Part shown: one piece after another, positions 14,239 to 22,084 of the stretch
Layout: each line of letters begins with the position of its first letter
Position numbering within the stretch: the stretch's first letter is position 1
NCBI GenBank assembly: GCA_900550235.1
Contig: URRQ01000035.1
Location: 1 to 23,483 of the forward strand
DNA from: an uncultured Lachnospiraceae bacterium
GTDB lineage: Bacteria > Bacillota > Clostridia > Lachnospirales > Lachnospiraceae
DNA: 23,483 nt
Direction: 5' to 3'
The notes under the pieces: generated by a model
Database searches by the model: none
Told to the model about the DNA's origin: nothing
What the model saw: the letters and a program-made list of their open reading frames with translations, nothing else
Program-made: the position numbers and the translations under genes

Positions 14239-15510
14239 CTAAGCTTCATCAATGGCTTTTCCGATATCATTTCTCTTATATTTATTTTCAAACTGTACCC
14301 ATTCTGTTGCAGCATACGCATTAGCTCGTGCTTCTTTTAAATCTGCACCTTTTGCCGTCACACCGAGAACACGACCTCCGTTTGTCACGATGTTTTCCCC
14401 ATCGAATTTTGTTCCTGCATGGAAGCAGTAATAGCCGTCGTGTTTCTTGAATTCTTCCAATCCTGTGATTGGGAATCCTTTTTCATATTTCTCCGGGTAT
14501 CCTGCGGATGCAAGCACAACACAGACTGCCGCATTGTCTTCAAATTCCAAATCCACCTGATCCAATGTGCCGTCGATACAAGCCTCAAACACATCTACAA
14601 TATCTGTCTTCATACGAGGAAGTACAACCTGTGTCTCCGGATCTCCGAATCTTGCATTATATTCCAATACCTTCGGTCCGTCCTCTGTCAGCATGAGTCC
14701 GAAGAAAATGATACCCTTGAATGTTCTTTCTTCTGCTCTCATCGCATCTACCGTTGCCTGATAAATATATTTCTCACAGAATTCCTCAACTTCTTTTGTG
14801 TAGAACGGACTTGGAGAAAATGTTCCCATTCCTCCGGTATTCAATCCTTGATCGCCGTCTTTTGCACGTTTGTGATCCTGCGCAGAAGTCATCGTCTTGA
14901 TCGTCTTGCCGTCTACAAATGTAAGAACAGAGACTTCACGTCCTGTCATGAATTCTTCTACCACCATCGTATTACCGGATTCTCCAAACTGCTTATCCAG
15001 CATAATTGTGCGAACCCCTTCTTTTGCTTCTTCCAATGTATTGCAGATAAGAACTCCTTTTCCAAGAGCAAGTCCATCCGCCTTTAATACGATTGGGAAT
15101 TTTGCAGTTTCCAAATACGCAAGAGCTGCTTCTGCATTGTCAAAATTCTCATACGCTGCTGTCGGAATATTATATTTTTTCATCAAATCTTTTGAAAATG
15201 CTTTGGACCCTTCCAAGATTGCCGCTGCTTTATTTGGTCCGAATACTCGAAGTCCTTCTGCTTCAAATACATCCACAATTCCACCTACAAGCGGATCGTC
15301 CATCCCTACTACAGTAAGGTCAATTTCCTTCTCTTTTGCAAAAGCTGCAAGTTTTTCAAATTCCATAGCGCCGATGCTTACACATTCTGCGTATTCTGCA
15401 ATTCCTGCATTGCCCGGTGCGCAGTAGATCTTTTCTACTTGTTTACTTTGTGCTACTTTCCATGTAATCGCGTGCTCTCTTCCGCCGCCGCCTACGATTA
15501 ATACTTTCAT
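14239..15510 (-). CDS. purD: Phosphoribosylamine-glycine ligase (GAR synthetase)
   Basis: PurD (423 aa, usual length) joins glycine to 5-phosphoribosylamine using ATP, the second step of de novo purine synthesis. Seen: N-terminal MKVLIVGGGGREHAI, the ATP-grasp region with LKADGLALGKGV, the motif GGMGTFSP, the metal-binding region VLEYNARFGDPETQ, and the C-terminal domain GGRVLGVTA. The start has AAGGAG. It is the last gene of the purEMND operon, 11 bp after purN, and is followed by a strong terminator. Confidence 0.98.
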   Translation of the reverse strand: MKVLIVGGGGREHAITWKVAQSKQVEKIYCAPGNAGIAEYAECVSIGAMEFEKLAAFAKEKEIDLTVVGMDDPLVGGIVDVFEAEGLRVFGPNKAAAILEGSKAFSKDLMKKYNIPTAAYENFDNAEAALAYLETAKFPIVLKADGLALGKGVLICNTLEEAKEGVRTIMLDKQFGESGNTMVVEEFMTGREVSVLTFVDGKTIKTMTSAQDHKRAKDGDQGLNTGGMGTFSPSPFYTKEVEEFCEKYIYQATVDAMRAEERTFKGIIFFGLMLTEDGPKVLEYNARFGDPETQVVLPRMKTDIVDVFEACIDGTLDQVDLEFEDNAAVCVVLASAGYPEKYEKGFPITGLEEFKKHDGYYCFHAGTKFDGENIVTNGGRVLGVTAKGADLKEARANAYAATEWVQFENKYKRNDIGKAIDEA

Positions 15511-15521
15511 TGGTATTCTCC

Positions 15522-16148
15522 TTATGCTTTTATAACTACGTGTCCGTCTTTTACTTCAATTTTATCATTTGCAATGAGGTTGATCGCCTCAGGAAGGATC
15601 TTCCATTCTGCCTGCTCCATCACACGGCGCTGTAATACTTCCGGCGTATCTCCCTGCTCTACATTGACAGCTTTTTGCAGAATAATCGGACCTGTATCGG
15701 TTCCCTCATCCACAAAATGCACCGTCGCTCCTACAACTTTTACCCCTCGTTTCAAGGCTGCTTCATGTACCTTCAATCCATAGTAACCTGTTCCGCAAAA
15801 TGCAGGGATCAGAGATGGATGAATGTTAATGATTCGGTTTTCATACTGGCGAATCATCTTCGCCGGAATCACTACCAGGAATCCTGCCAATACAATCAAA
15901 TCCGGCTGCAGTTCGTTAAGCGCACAAAGGAAAGCATCGTTAAATGCTTCCCTTGTCTCATAATCTTTTGGGGAAATACACATTCCCGAAATGCCGTGGT
16001 TTTTTGCACGTTCTAACGCATAAGCATTGCGGTTATTGCTGATTACCCCTATGATCTCCGTATTTGTAATTGTATTAGACTCTACTGCGTCAATGATTGC
16101 CTGAAGGTTCGTTCCTCCTCCTGACACTAATACAACAACTTTTAGCAT
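15522..16148 (-). CDS. purN: Phosphoribosylglycinamide formyltransferase
   Basis: PurN (208 aa) transfers the formyl group of 10-formyltetrahydrofolate to GAR, the third purine step. Seen: VVLVSGGGTNLQAI at the N-terminus for phosphate binding, the catalytic segment IINIHPSLIPAF with its Asn and His, and HFVDEGTDTGPII with the catalytic Asp near the end of the active site. Length is typical of the folate-dependent enzyme, unlike the ATP/formate-using PurT. The start overlaps the end of purM by 7 bp, implying coupling. Confidence 0.98.
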   Translation of the reverse strand: MLKVVVLVSGGGTNLQAIIDAVESNTITNTEIIGVISNNRNAYALERAKNHGISGMCISPKDYETREAFNDAFLCALNELQPDLIVLAGFLVVIPAKMIRQYENRIINIHPSLIPAFCGTGYYGLKVHEAALKRGVKVVGATVHFVDEGTDTGPIILQKAVNVEQGDTPEVLQRRVMEQAEWKILPEAINLIANDKIEVKDGHVVIKA

Positions 16149-17167
16149 AATGTAACTCCTTTTTCGCCGTCTTCAATGTGACCTACGACATAACATGCAT
16201 CTCCCGCTTCTTTGATTGCAGCCATTGTCTTTTCTACATCTTTTTCCTCTACGGCTACGATCATTCCAAGTCCCATGTTGAATGTGTTATACATCATTTC
16301 TTCTGCGATATCGCCTTTCTTTGCCATCATATCAAAGATTGGCGGAACCGGATAACTGTCTTTTTTCACAACCGCATGTGTGCCTTCTTTTAACATTCTC
16401 GGAATGTTCTCATAGAATCCGCCGCCTGTAATATGGCTGCAGGCTTTTACCGTCACACCGGCATTTTTGATGCTCTTCAACGCTTTTACATAAATTCTTG
16501 TCGGAGCAAGAAGTGTCTCGCCTAACGTTTTTCCAAGTTCATCATAATATGTATCCAAGGACTCTTTTGTCATATCGAATACTTTTCTTACGAGTGAGAA
16601 TCCATTGCTGTGTACACCGGATGATGCCATACCGATCAACACATCTCCTGCTTTTAAGTTCTCTCCTGTAATCATATCTTTTTTGTCACATACTCCGACT
16701 GCAAATCCTGCAAGATCGTAGTCGTCTTCCGGCATAAGTCCTGGATGTTCTGCTGTCTCTCCGCCGATCAAAGCAGCTTCTGACTGAAGACATCCTTCTG
16801 CTACACCTTTTACGATAGAAGCAATTTTCTCCGGATAGTTCTTGCCACATGCAATATAATCTAAGAAAAATAACGGTTCTCCACCTGCACATGCGATATC
16901 ATTGACACACATAGCAACCGCATCGATCCCGATCGTGTCATGCTTGTCCATGATCATTGCAAGCTTTACTTTTGTTCCGCATCCATCTGTACCAGACAAT
17001 AACACAGGCTCTTCCATCTCTTTGATCTTTGCAAGAGAAAATGCTCCTGAGAAACCGCCCAAGCCTCCAAGTACTTCCGGACGCATTGTCTTTTTCACAT
17101 GTTCTTTCATCAATTCTACTGATTTGTAGCCAGCTTCAATATCCACGCCTGCTTTCTTGTAATCCAT
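16142..17167 (-). CDS. purM: Phosphoribosylformylglycinamidine cyclo-ligase (AIR synthetase)
   Basis: PurM (341 aa, usual length) closes the imidazole ring of AIR from FGAM with ATP. Seen: N-terminal DYKKAGVDIEAG, the glycine-rich GGLGGFSGAFSL, the ATP-binding stretch LLSGTDGCGTKVKLA, MCVNDIACAGGEPLFFLDY, ALIGGETAEHPG, and HITGGGFYENIPRML. It sits second in the operon, 32 bp after purE, and overlaps purN. The enzymes for neighbouring steps (PurF, PurL/Q/S, PurC) are not in this window. Confidence 0.98.
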   Translation of the reverse strand: MDYKKAGVDIEAGYKSVELMKEHVKKTMRPEVLGGLGGFSGAFSLAKIKEMEEPVLLSGTDGCGTKVKLAMIMDKHDTIGIDAVAMCVNDIACAGGEPLFFLDYIACGKNYPEKIASIVKGVAEGCLQSEAALIGGETAEHPGLMPEDDYDLAGFAVGVCDKKDMITGENLKAGDVLIGMASSGVHSNGFSLVRKVFDMTKESLDTYYDELGKTLGETLLAPTRIYVKALKSIKNAGVTVKACSHITGGGFYENIPRMLKEGTHAVVKKDSYPVPPIFDMMAKKGDIAEEMMYNTFNMGLGMIVAVEEKDVEKTMAAIKEAGDACYVVGHIEDGEKGVTLC

Positions 17168-17199
17168 AACGAATCCTCCACTTTATCTTTCCTTGTGAT

Positions 17200-17709
17200 T
17201 TATTTGTTTAAATATGCCTCATAACCAATCTCATCTAACTTTGCTGCTTTCGCTTTTACTGTCTCGCGCATCTCCTCTTTGTACTCGTTCAGTTTTGCAA
17301 GAAGTGTTTCATCGGAAACTGCAAGAATCTTCATTGCAAGAAGAGCTGCGTTCATAGCTCCATCAACTGCAACTGTCGCAACCGGTACTCCCGGCGGCAT
17401 CTGCATAATTGAAAATACTGCATCCATACCATCCAGATTCTTACCGGAAAGCGGAACTCCGATTACCGGTAACGTAAACAATGCTGCACACATTCCCGGA
17501 AGCGCTGCTGCCATTCCGGCTCCGGCGATCATCACCTTCACTCCTCGATCTTCTGCAGTTCTGCACCACTCGATCAATTCATCCGGTTCTCTGTGGGCAG
17601 AGATAATTGTCATCTCATACTCAACTCCGAATTTTTCTAACATTGCCGCAGCTTTACTCATCACCTTTAAGTCTGAGTCACTACCCATTACAATTCCTAC
17701 TCTTGGCAT
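17200..17709 (-). CDS. purE: N5-carboxyaminoimidazole ribonucleotide mutase (class I PurE)
   Basis: PurE (169 aa) converts N5-CAIR to CAIR. Seen: GIVMGSDSDLKVM (5-17) binding the nucleotide phosphate, IISAHREP (35-42) with the catalytic His, and AGAGMAAALPG (62-72). The length fits class I, the bacterial mutase that normally works with the ATP-using PurK; no purK is next to it. First gene of the operon, with GGGAG before the ATG and a strong promoter 70 bp upstream. Class II PurE, which takes CO2 directly, is less likely from the motifs, but I cannot exclude it without alignment. Confidence 0.97.
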   Translation of the reverse strand: MPRVGIVMGSDSDLKVMSKAAAMLEKFGVEYEMTIISAHREPDELIEWCRTAEDRGVKVMIAGAGMAAALPGMCAALFTLPVIGVPLSGKNLDGMDAVFSIMQMPPGVPVATVAVDGAMNAALLAMKILAVSDETLLAKLNEYKEEMRETVKAKAAKLDEIGYEAYLNK

Positions 17710-17777
17710 AAAATTCTCCCTTCTGTAAATAAGATATTTATAAGTGATATCAATAAATCTCTAGTATTTATAAGATA

Positions 17778-17806
17778 ATTTTACTAATCCGGAGCAAGTA
17801 TGTCAA
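17778..17806 (-). promoter_or_regulatory. Promoter of the purEMND operon
   Basis: Minus-strand -35 TTGACA (17801-17806), 17-bp spacer, -10 TAAAAT (17778-17783); leader about 60 nt. No purine riboswitch or Bacillus-type PurBox (CCGAAC) is visible in it. Confidence 0.8.
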
Positions 17807-17824
17807 CTACTCTACTCCGGATTA
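17785..17824 (-). terminator. Hairpin after the aminopeptidase gene, overlapping the purE promoter
   Basis: Perfect 10-bp stem (TAATCCGGAG 17785-17794; CTCCGGATTA 17815-17824) with a 20-nt loop that contains the -35 box of purE. The following U-tract in the minus direction is weak (GUAAAAUUAU), so termination may be partial. It may instead be a protein-binding inverted repeat. Confidence 0.5.
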
Positions 17825-17847
17825 CTGATTATAATTACTTATAAGGA

Positions 17848-19899
17848 TTAATTCAATTCTTGGAAAGGTTCGTTTAATTTTTCTGTTCCCGGCACGACAA
17901 ATCTGCCATCTTGAAGAATCATGATTTTCTCACCCTGTTCTGTAACCACACTGATCTCAGCCAATTCTTCATAAGGAATGGTGATATCTGTATGGCACTG
18001 ATAATACGCTTTACTGACGTCTTCTTTTCTTAAAATAGATACTTCATTGTCTCTTGCCACAATTTCTTTTCCGTTTGGATTGTATACCTTCACGTCTTCG
18101 CTCCAACTATAGCACGTATCGCCTACTGCAAAATGCGGACCCATCTTCTCCGCAATAAGAATCGTAAGCTTATCTTCAATTCCATACTTCTGTGCCATTA
18201 CATATGCCGTTGTGTTCGTTCCAATCGCAAACTCTCCAATCGGAAGCGTATCATGATTATAAAGTACATTGTCGAAAACATACTTTTTATTTTCCTCTTC
18301 CGACTCAAAATTGGTACATGTATAATCTTTGATCATACCATCTTCAAATGTAATCTCAAGATTCTGATATTGTAACTCATGTAAAAAAACCTTACTTACA
18401 TGAAGCGTTCCATTGGTTCCTTTTAGAACCGGCGAAGTAAATACTTCTCCAACCGGAATGTTACAGTCTGCCACACAGTTTTCAAAAATTGTTTCTTTTG
18501 AAGGATCTTTAAGCGGATACAATTGAATATCTAGATCGGTCTTATTATCTCCTTTTCCTTCTACATGGACATACGTTCCTCGATCCAATACGTCAATGAT
18601 ATTTTGCTGGATTTTTCCATACAACTCCGAATCCAACGTATTGATTCGAATTACTTCATCAAAAATCTCCTCGTATTTCTCGCCAATAGCCGGTAGCGGG
18701 AAGGATATGATCGTAAATCCTCGTTCATCTCCCGGAACATATTCATTCACCAACTGTCCGGCTTTTCCTGCATAAAATACTTCCAATTGTTCCTGCTTCT
18801 TAGTAAGGCTTACGTTCTCCGGCTTACTCACCGGCGCAAACGGAATATCTCCGAATCCTTCTAATACTGCCGGACCGGCAAGCCCTCTCGCCAGCTCTTT
18901 ATGATTCTCGTATGTGCTCTTCATCACTTCTAATTTGCGTTCCACATACTTTTTATCTAAAAATAATCCTTGATCAAATTGATGATCGAACTCATACTGA
19001 CTATTTGCCACTCCACCGTAATATCCGGTTCTATTCTTCCCTTTTATCAACACGCTGACTGCATTTCGGAAAATTACCGGTTGCAGACCCATTTTTTCAA
19101 AATTCTCAAGAGCTCTTCGCATCATACGCTCAAAGCCAAGAGGATACCGTACGTTTACTGTTTTTTTCTTGGACAAGTCTTTTCGTCCATTCACAAAACA
19201 CATTCTATATCCTTCCGTATAAGTATCCGCCATCTTCTGAATGGTCTCTTCCGGCAAAGTATTGAGATATTCTGCAGTTATTTTCTCATTATCAGACACA
19301 TATTCTCCATAATCATACAGATAACTACTGTCGGATAAATCTGCTTGCATAATGATCGTTGTTGCAAAATCAAGAGATGGATCGATTTGTTCCCGAACCC
19401 GATCTGCCACAAACACATCCGCATAATCACTGGCATACCAATACACGATTTCTTTGATTTCTTCATATGCCGGTTGTTCCACAGACTCAAAACAATTATA
19501 GATCTCAATGAATAACTCGTTGCATATCGTAAGATACAGATCCTTCTGCTCAAATGCGTAGATGATTTCTCCACGTATCTCCGTATATAGAAAACTCAAT
19601 ATCCTACCGTATTCTTCACCCAACTTCTGTACTGCATAAGCTGGATTTGCATAACTGGCTGCATATTGCTCCGGTAAAATATCTTCGTACAGTTTCCTAT
19701 TCTCTTCTCTTTTTTCCTCCGCTGAAAGCTGCTTCCACATTCCGGTTTCAATCAACTTCCGAATTCGCTCAATCTCAAGAATGAACTCTGCTGTTTTCTG
19801 AAAATACTCTCGAAACTGTTCCCCGACAGTTTTTTCCATACAAATTCTTCCAATTCTATCTATTGTAAGGTCATAACGTTCTCTAATCTGTTCCGTCAT
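17848..19899 (-). CDS. M29-family-like aminopeptidase with a long N-terminal extension
   Basis: A 683-aa cytoplasmic protein. The C-terminal half resembles M29 metallo-aminopeptidases (AmpS/PepS, aminopeptidase T): VEGKGDNKTDLDIQL, then candidate metal ligands Glu in GEVFTSP (near 484), Glu in IGEFAIGTN (near 556), His in GPHFAVG (near 589) and His/Asp in CHTDI (near 636). These fit the Glu-Glu-His-His-Asp ligand set of the family. M29 enzymes are normally about 410 aa; the first 250-280 residues are an extra, mostly helical, charged region that I do not recognise. Strong AGGAGG. It begins 1 bp after the three-helix protein gene ends, so it is probably cotranscribed with it. It may act in peptide recycling (inference). 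Confidence 0.78.
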   Translation of the reverse strand: MTEQIRERYDLTIDRIGRICMEKTVGEQFREYFQKTAEFILEIERIRKLIETGMWKQLSAEEKREENRKLYEDILPEQYAASYANPAYAVQKLGEEYGRILSFLYTEIRGEIIYAFEQKDLYLTICNELFIEIYNCFESVEQPAYEEIKEIVYWYASDYADVFVADRVREQIDPSLDFATTIIMQADLSDSSYLYDYGEYVSDNEKITAEYLNTLPEETIQKMADTYTEGYRMCFVNGRKDLSKKKTVNVRYPLGFERMMRRALENFEKMGLQPVIFRNAVSVLIKGKNRTGYYGGVANSQYEFDHQFDQGLFLDKKYVERKLEVMKSTYENHKELARGLAGPAVLEGFGDIPFAPVSKPENVSLTKKQEQLEVFYAGKAGQLVNEYVPGDERGFTIISFPLPAIGEKYEEIFDEVIRINTLDSELYGKIQQNIIDVLDRGTYVHVEGKGDNKTDLDIQLYPLKDPSKETIFENCVADCNIPVGEVFTSPVLKGTNGTLHVSKVFLHELQYQNLEITFEDGMIKDYTCTNFESEEENKKYVFDNVLYNHDTLPIGEFAIGTNTTAYVMAQKYGIEDKLTILIAEKMGPHFAVGDTCYSWSEDVKVYNPNGKEIVARDNEVSILRKEDVSKAYYQCHTDITIPYEELAEISVVTEQGEKIMILQDGRFVVPGTEKLNEPFQELN

Positions 19900-19900
19900 C

Positions 19901-20266
19901 CTACAAAATACCTCCTAAAAAGAAAATGAATAAAGTCACAAGTAAAAATATATTTAATCCTATCCCGATCTTACAGGTAAGGTAATTCTTTTCTCTCTCT
20001 TTAAATCCTTTGACTGCTGTTACAATCCCAACAACAGTAAAGATCATAGCGCTGATTCCAAATCCACCGATGAACCCCGCCGCTTTGCCTTTCATCACAT
20101 ATGTAATTCCTACGAGAAGAAAAATCGCACCGGCGACAAGCCCTGCAATACTACAGGATACAACTCCCCTTCTTGCCTGCCTGAGTTTCACACGCCCGTA
20201 CTTGCTTCCACGCCTTTGTTTCTGCTCCTTTTTCTTTCTTCTCTCCTTATTTTTTTCTCTTCGCAT
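19901..20266 (-). CDS. Three-helix membrane protein of unknown function
   Basis: A 121-aa protein with an extremely basic N-terminus (about 1-33, runs of Arg and Lys with Gln/Glu) followed by three hydrophobic segments (about 36-57, 65-84, 97-119). The basic tail should face the cytoplasm, where it could bind nucleic acid or phospholipid headgroups; this is inference. DUF6142 is a possible family, from memory and unchecked. The start overlaps the end of the VanZ-like gene by 20 bp, and its stop is 1 bp from the aminopeptidase ATG, so all three are probably coupled. Confidence 0.78.
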   Translation of the reverse strand: MRREKNKERRKKKEQKQRRGSKYGRVKLRQARRGVVSCSIAGLVAGAIFLLVGITYVMKGKAAGFIGGFGISAMIFTVVGIVTAVKGFKEREKNYLTCKIGIGLNIFLLVTLFIFFLGGIL

Positions 20267-20714
20267 ATCCTCTCCTCACAGTATTGCATAGTGCAAATAT
20301 AATATAACCTATAATACCGCCGACTGTATTGAGAAACAGGTCATCTACGTCAAAACTTCCCACTCTCGTAATCAACTGGAAGATTTCAACGAGGAGACTA
20401 AGCCCAAATCCGTAACATGCAGTCATGAAAAAACTTCTATATTTGCTCGCCATTGGCATAAAAAAACCAAACGGCACAAAAATCAAAACATTTCCCAAAA
20501 GATTATAGACAACCGCTTTCATCCCCAACTGATCGCGGTATGTCCAAAATCTTTTGATCTCCCGAAATAATTCTAAGTTATAATGGTAGTCCTGCATCTC
20601 ACCGCTTCGGCCATACCAGTCTGAAAGAAGAAGAAAATAAAATATAAATAAAATATAGAGTACAAATAATACTTTGCCAAGAAACCGCAGTTTCTTTTTG
20701 GTCTTAACTTTCAA
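20247..20714 (-). CDS. VanZ-like membrane protein
   Basis: A 155-aa protein with four hydrophobic segments (about 12-30, 70-86, 92-115, 125-145) and VanZ-family hallmarks: YNLLGNVLIFVPFGF and VEIFQLITRVGSFDVDDLFLNT, with the conserved acidic residues between helices 3 and 4. VanZ proteins of Enterococcus give low-level teicoplanin resistance, but most chromosomal homologues, as here, have no known substrate. The start is TTG 20714, with GAAGGGA 7 nt upstream; no ATG is available early in the frame. It follows the 49-aa gene by 14 bp. Confidence 0.9.
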   Translation of the reverse strand: MKVKTKKKLRFLGKVLFVLYILFIFYFLLLSDWYGRSGEMQDYHYNLELFREIKRFWTYRDQLGMKAVVYNLLGNVLIFVPFGFFMPMASKYRSFFMTACYGFGLSLLVEIFQLITRVGSFDVDDLFLNTVGGIIGYIIFALCNTVRRGYAKRKK

Positions 20715-20728
20715 ACTAGTATCCCTTC

Positions 20729-20878
20729 TTAAAATATAATATTTTTACGATTCGCCAATAATCTTGCTCCACTTACAATCGTGAGAATTCCTGCAGTAAT
20801 CCCTGTCACCAGCATAATAATTCCAAGTGCAATATTCGCACCGCCCACATTTCCCATTGTTTTATATACTTTTTCCAT
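20729..20878 (-). CDS. 49-aa small membrane protein
   Basis: A short gene between pyrE and the VanZ-like gene. It reads MEKVYKTMGNVGGANIALG, then a hydrophobic stretch GIIMLVTGITAGILTIVSGA and a basic end LLANRKNIIF, stop TAA. It has one long or two short membrane helices with Gly spacing. AAAGGAT lies 7 nt before the ATG. It is 47 bp after pyrE and 14 bp before the next gene on the same strand, as expected for an operon member. I recall similar small proteins in Lachnospiraceae, without function. Confidence 0.75.
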   Translation of the reverse strand: MEKVYKTMGNVGGANIALGIIMLVTGITAGILTIVSGARLLANRKNIIF

Positions 20879-20925
20879 ATTCCAGATCCTTTCCGGTTAT
20901 TCCGCGCATGGTCGCATTGTGCCAA

Positions 20926-21606
20926 TTATTTTGCTCCATACTGTTCATAATATGCATCGATCGCTTCTTTGATCGTATCGTCGATCACAACTTCTCCATT
21001 GCATGGTCTGTTATACAAATGTTCCACAACTTCTGCCATTGTCACAATTGCATTTGTCTCGAATCCATATAAATCCTTCACTTCATCCAAGGCACATTTT
21101 ACTCCGCCTTTTCCTACTTCCATACGGTCAAGAGATACCATAAGCCCTACGATTTCTACATCTGCTGCTCCTCTTACCTTCGGAACTGTCTCCTCCATGG
21201 ATTTACCGGAAGTTGTCACATCCTCGATCATTACAACACGATCTCCGTCTTGAAGCTTACTTCCAAGGAAACTTCCTTTATCTGCGCCGTGATCTTTCTC
21301 TTCCTTACGGTCTGAACAATAACGTACTTCTTTTCCATATAATTCGCTGAACGCAATCGCTGTTACAACTGCAAGCGGAATTCCCTTGTATGCAGGTCCG
21401 AATAATACGTCAAAATCTTCTCCGTATTTATCATGAATTGCTTTCGCATAATATTCTCCGAGTTTTTTCAATTGTGAACCTGTTACATAACCGCCGGCAT
21501 TCATGAAAAATGGTGATTTTCTACCACTCTTTAATGTAAAATCTCCAAATTTTAATACTTTGCTCTCTACCATAAAATCAATAAATTCTTGCTTGTATGC
21601 TTCCAT
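20926..21606 (-). CDS. pyrE: Orotate phosphoribosyltransferase
   Basis: PyrE (226 aa) makes orotidine 5'-monophosphate from orotate and PRPP, the fifth step of de novo pyrimidine synthesis. Seen: FTLKSGRKSPFFMNAGGY (23-40) for orotate and PRPP contacts, FGPAYKGIPLA (69-79), the mobile loop around RYCSDRKEEKDHG (95-107), and the PRPP-binding motif RVVMIEDVTTSGKS (123-136). GGAGG precedes the ATG. It is the first gene of a minus-strand run and has its own promoter. pyrF and other pyr genes are not in the window, and no PyrR attenuator is evident in the leader. Confidence 0.97.
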   Translation of the reverse strand: MEAYKQEFIDFMVESKVLKFGDFTLKSGRKSPFFMNAGGYVTGSQLKKLGEYYAKAIHDKYGEDFDVLFGPAYKGIPLAVVTAIAFSELYGKEVRYCSDRKEEKDHGADKGSFLGSKLQDGDRVVMIEDVTTSGKSMEETVPKVRGAADVEIVGLMVSLDRMEVGKGGVKCALDEVKDLYGFETNAIVTMAEVVEHLYNRPCNGEVVIDDTIKEAIDAYYEQYGAK

Positions 21607-21679
21607 ATCTTCTAAAACCTCCGTATTTCCGGGCTTTTACCCTTATTTTCATCAAAAAAATAACTTTTAAATCCTTTCA

Positions 21680-21708
21680 ATTTTATCATACATTTCCATT
21701 CATTTCAA
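21680..21708 (-). promoter_or_regulatory. Promoter of pyrE
   Basis: Minus-strand -35 TTGAAA (21703-21708), 17-bp spacer, -10 TAAAAT (21680-21685). The leader is about 65 nt, with a small GGG-loop-CCC element and no recognisable attenuator. Confidence 0.65.
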
Positions 21709-21720
21709 TTGTTGTAGATA

Positions 21721-22084
21721 AAAGGCAGCATAAAAGAACCTGCAAAAGAAATGCTTGGTTTCAGTTCTATTAACATCTACTCTATGGCGTGTCGGCTTCA
21801 CCTTGCCCCGATTATCTTGTATTTAACAGTATGTTTTTCAGCAATGGATACGAACCATTTTATAGCACTACTATCAATTATGATTGAAAAGGAAAAGCAG
21901 ACAGTCCATCCAAAAACTGTCTGCTACAAACTTAGTATTTTCAAGGGTTTGTGAGGAATTTGATAATCAAATATAACAGTTATTAAATTTCCTAAAATAA
22001 GTGAAATATCAACTGGAATTTTGTTTTTGCTCTTGTCTTTTGTAATCTAAGAGATTTTTCCACCGCCGTGTCTGAGCACTTCGT
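21721..22084. other. Non-coding stretch between pyrE and the 401-aa gene
   Basis: 364 bp with no convincing gene. It holds the hairpin at 21896-21925 and a 15-bp palindrome ATTTGATAATCAAAT (21958-21972). A more GC-rich patch at about 21778-21815 stands out from its AT-rich surroundings. It has no ribosome binding site and may be remnant coding sequence; I do not recognise its translations. Confidence 0.5.
21892..21925 (-). terminator. Terminator downstream of the 401-aa gene
   Basis: Perfect 10-bp stem (AGCAGACAGT 21896-21905; complement 21916-21925) with a 10-nt loop. In the minus direction it is followed by UUUUCCUUUUC. It lies 159 bp beyond the gene's stop, so the 3' untranslated region would be long. 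Confidence 0.7.

Larger units (their letters stand above)
17735..17845 (+). repeat. Three TATTTATAAG-type direct repeats around the purE promoter
   Basis: TATTTATAAG occurs at 17735-17744 and 17765-17774, exactly 30 bp apart (about three helical turns), with a 9/10 match TACTTATAAG at 17836-17845. The first two flank and cover the expected start of transcription (near 17771). They may be regulator sites or chance in AT-rich DNA. Confidence 0.35.

Noticed and set aside
14419..15427. Several plus-strand open frames opposite purD
   Set aside because: Antisense shadows of a certain gene, without start signals.
17710..17847. Purine riboswitch or PurR box upstream of purE
   Set aside because: The conserved riboswitch core and CCGAAC-type boxes are not seen.
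21751..21954. 67-codon plus-strand open frame
   Set aside because: No ribosome site, no recognisable product, and it runs through the hairpin at 21896-21925.
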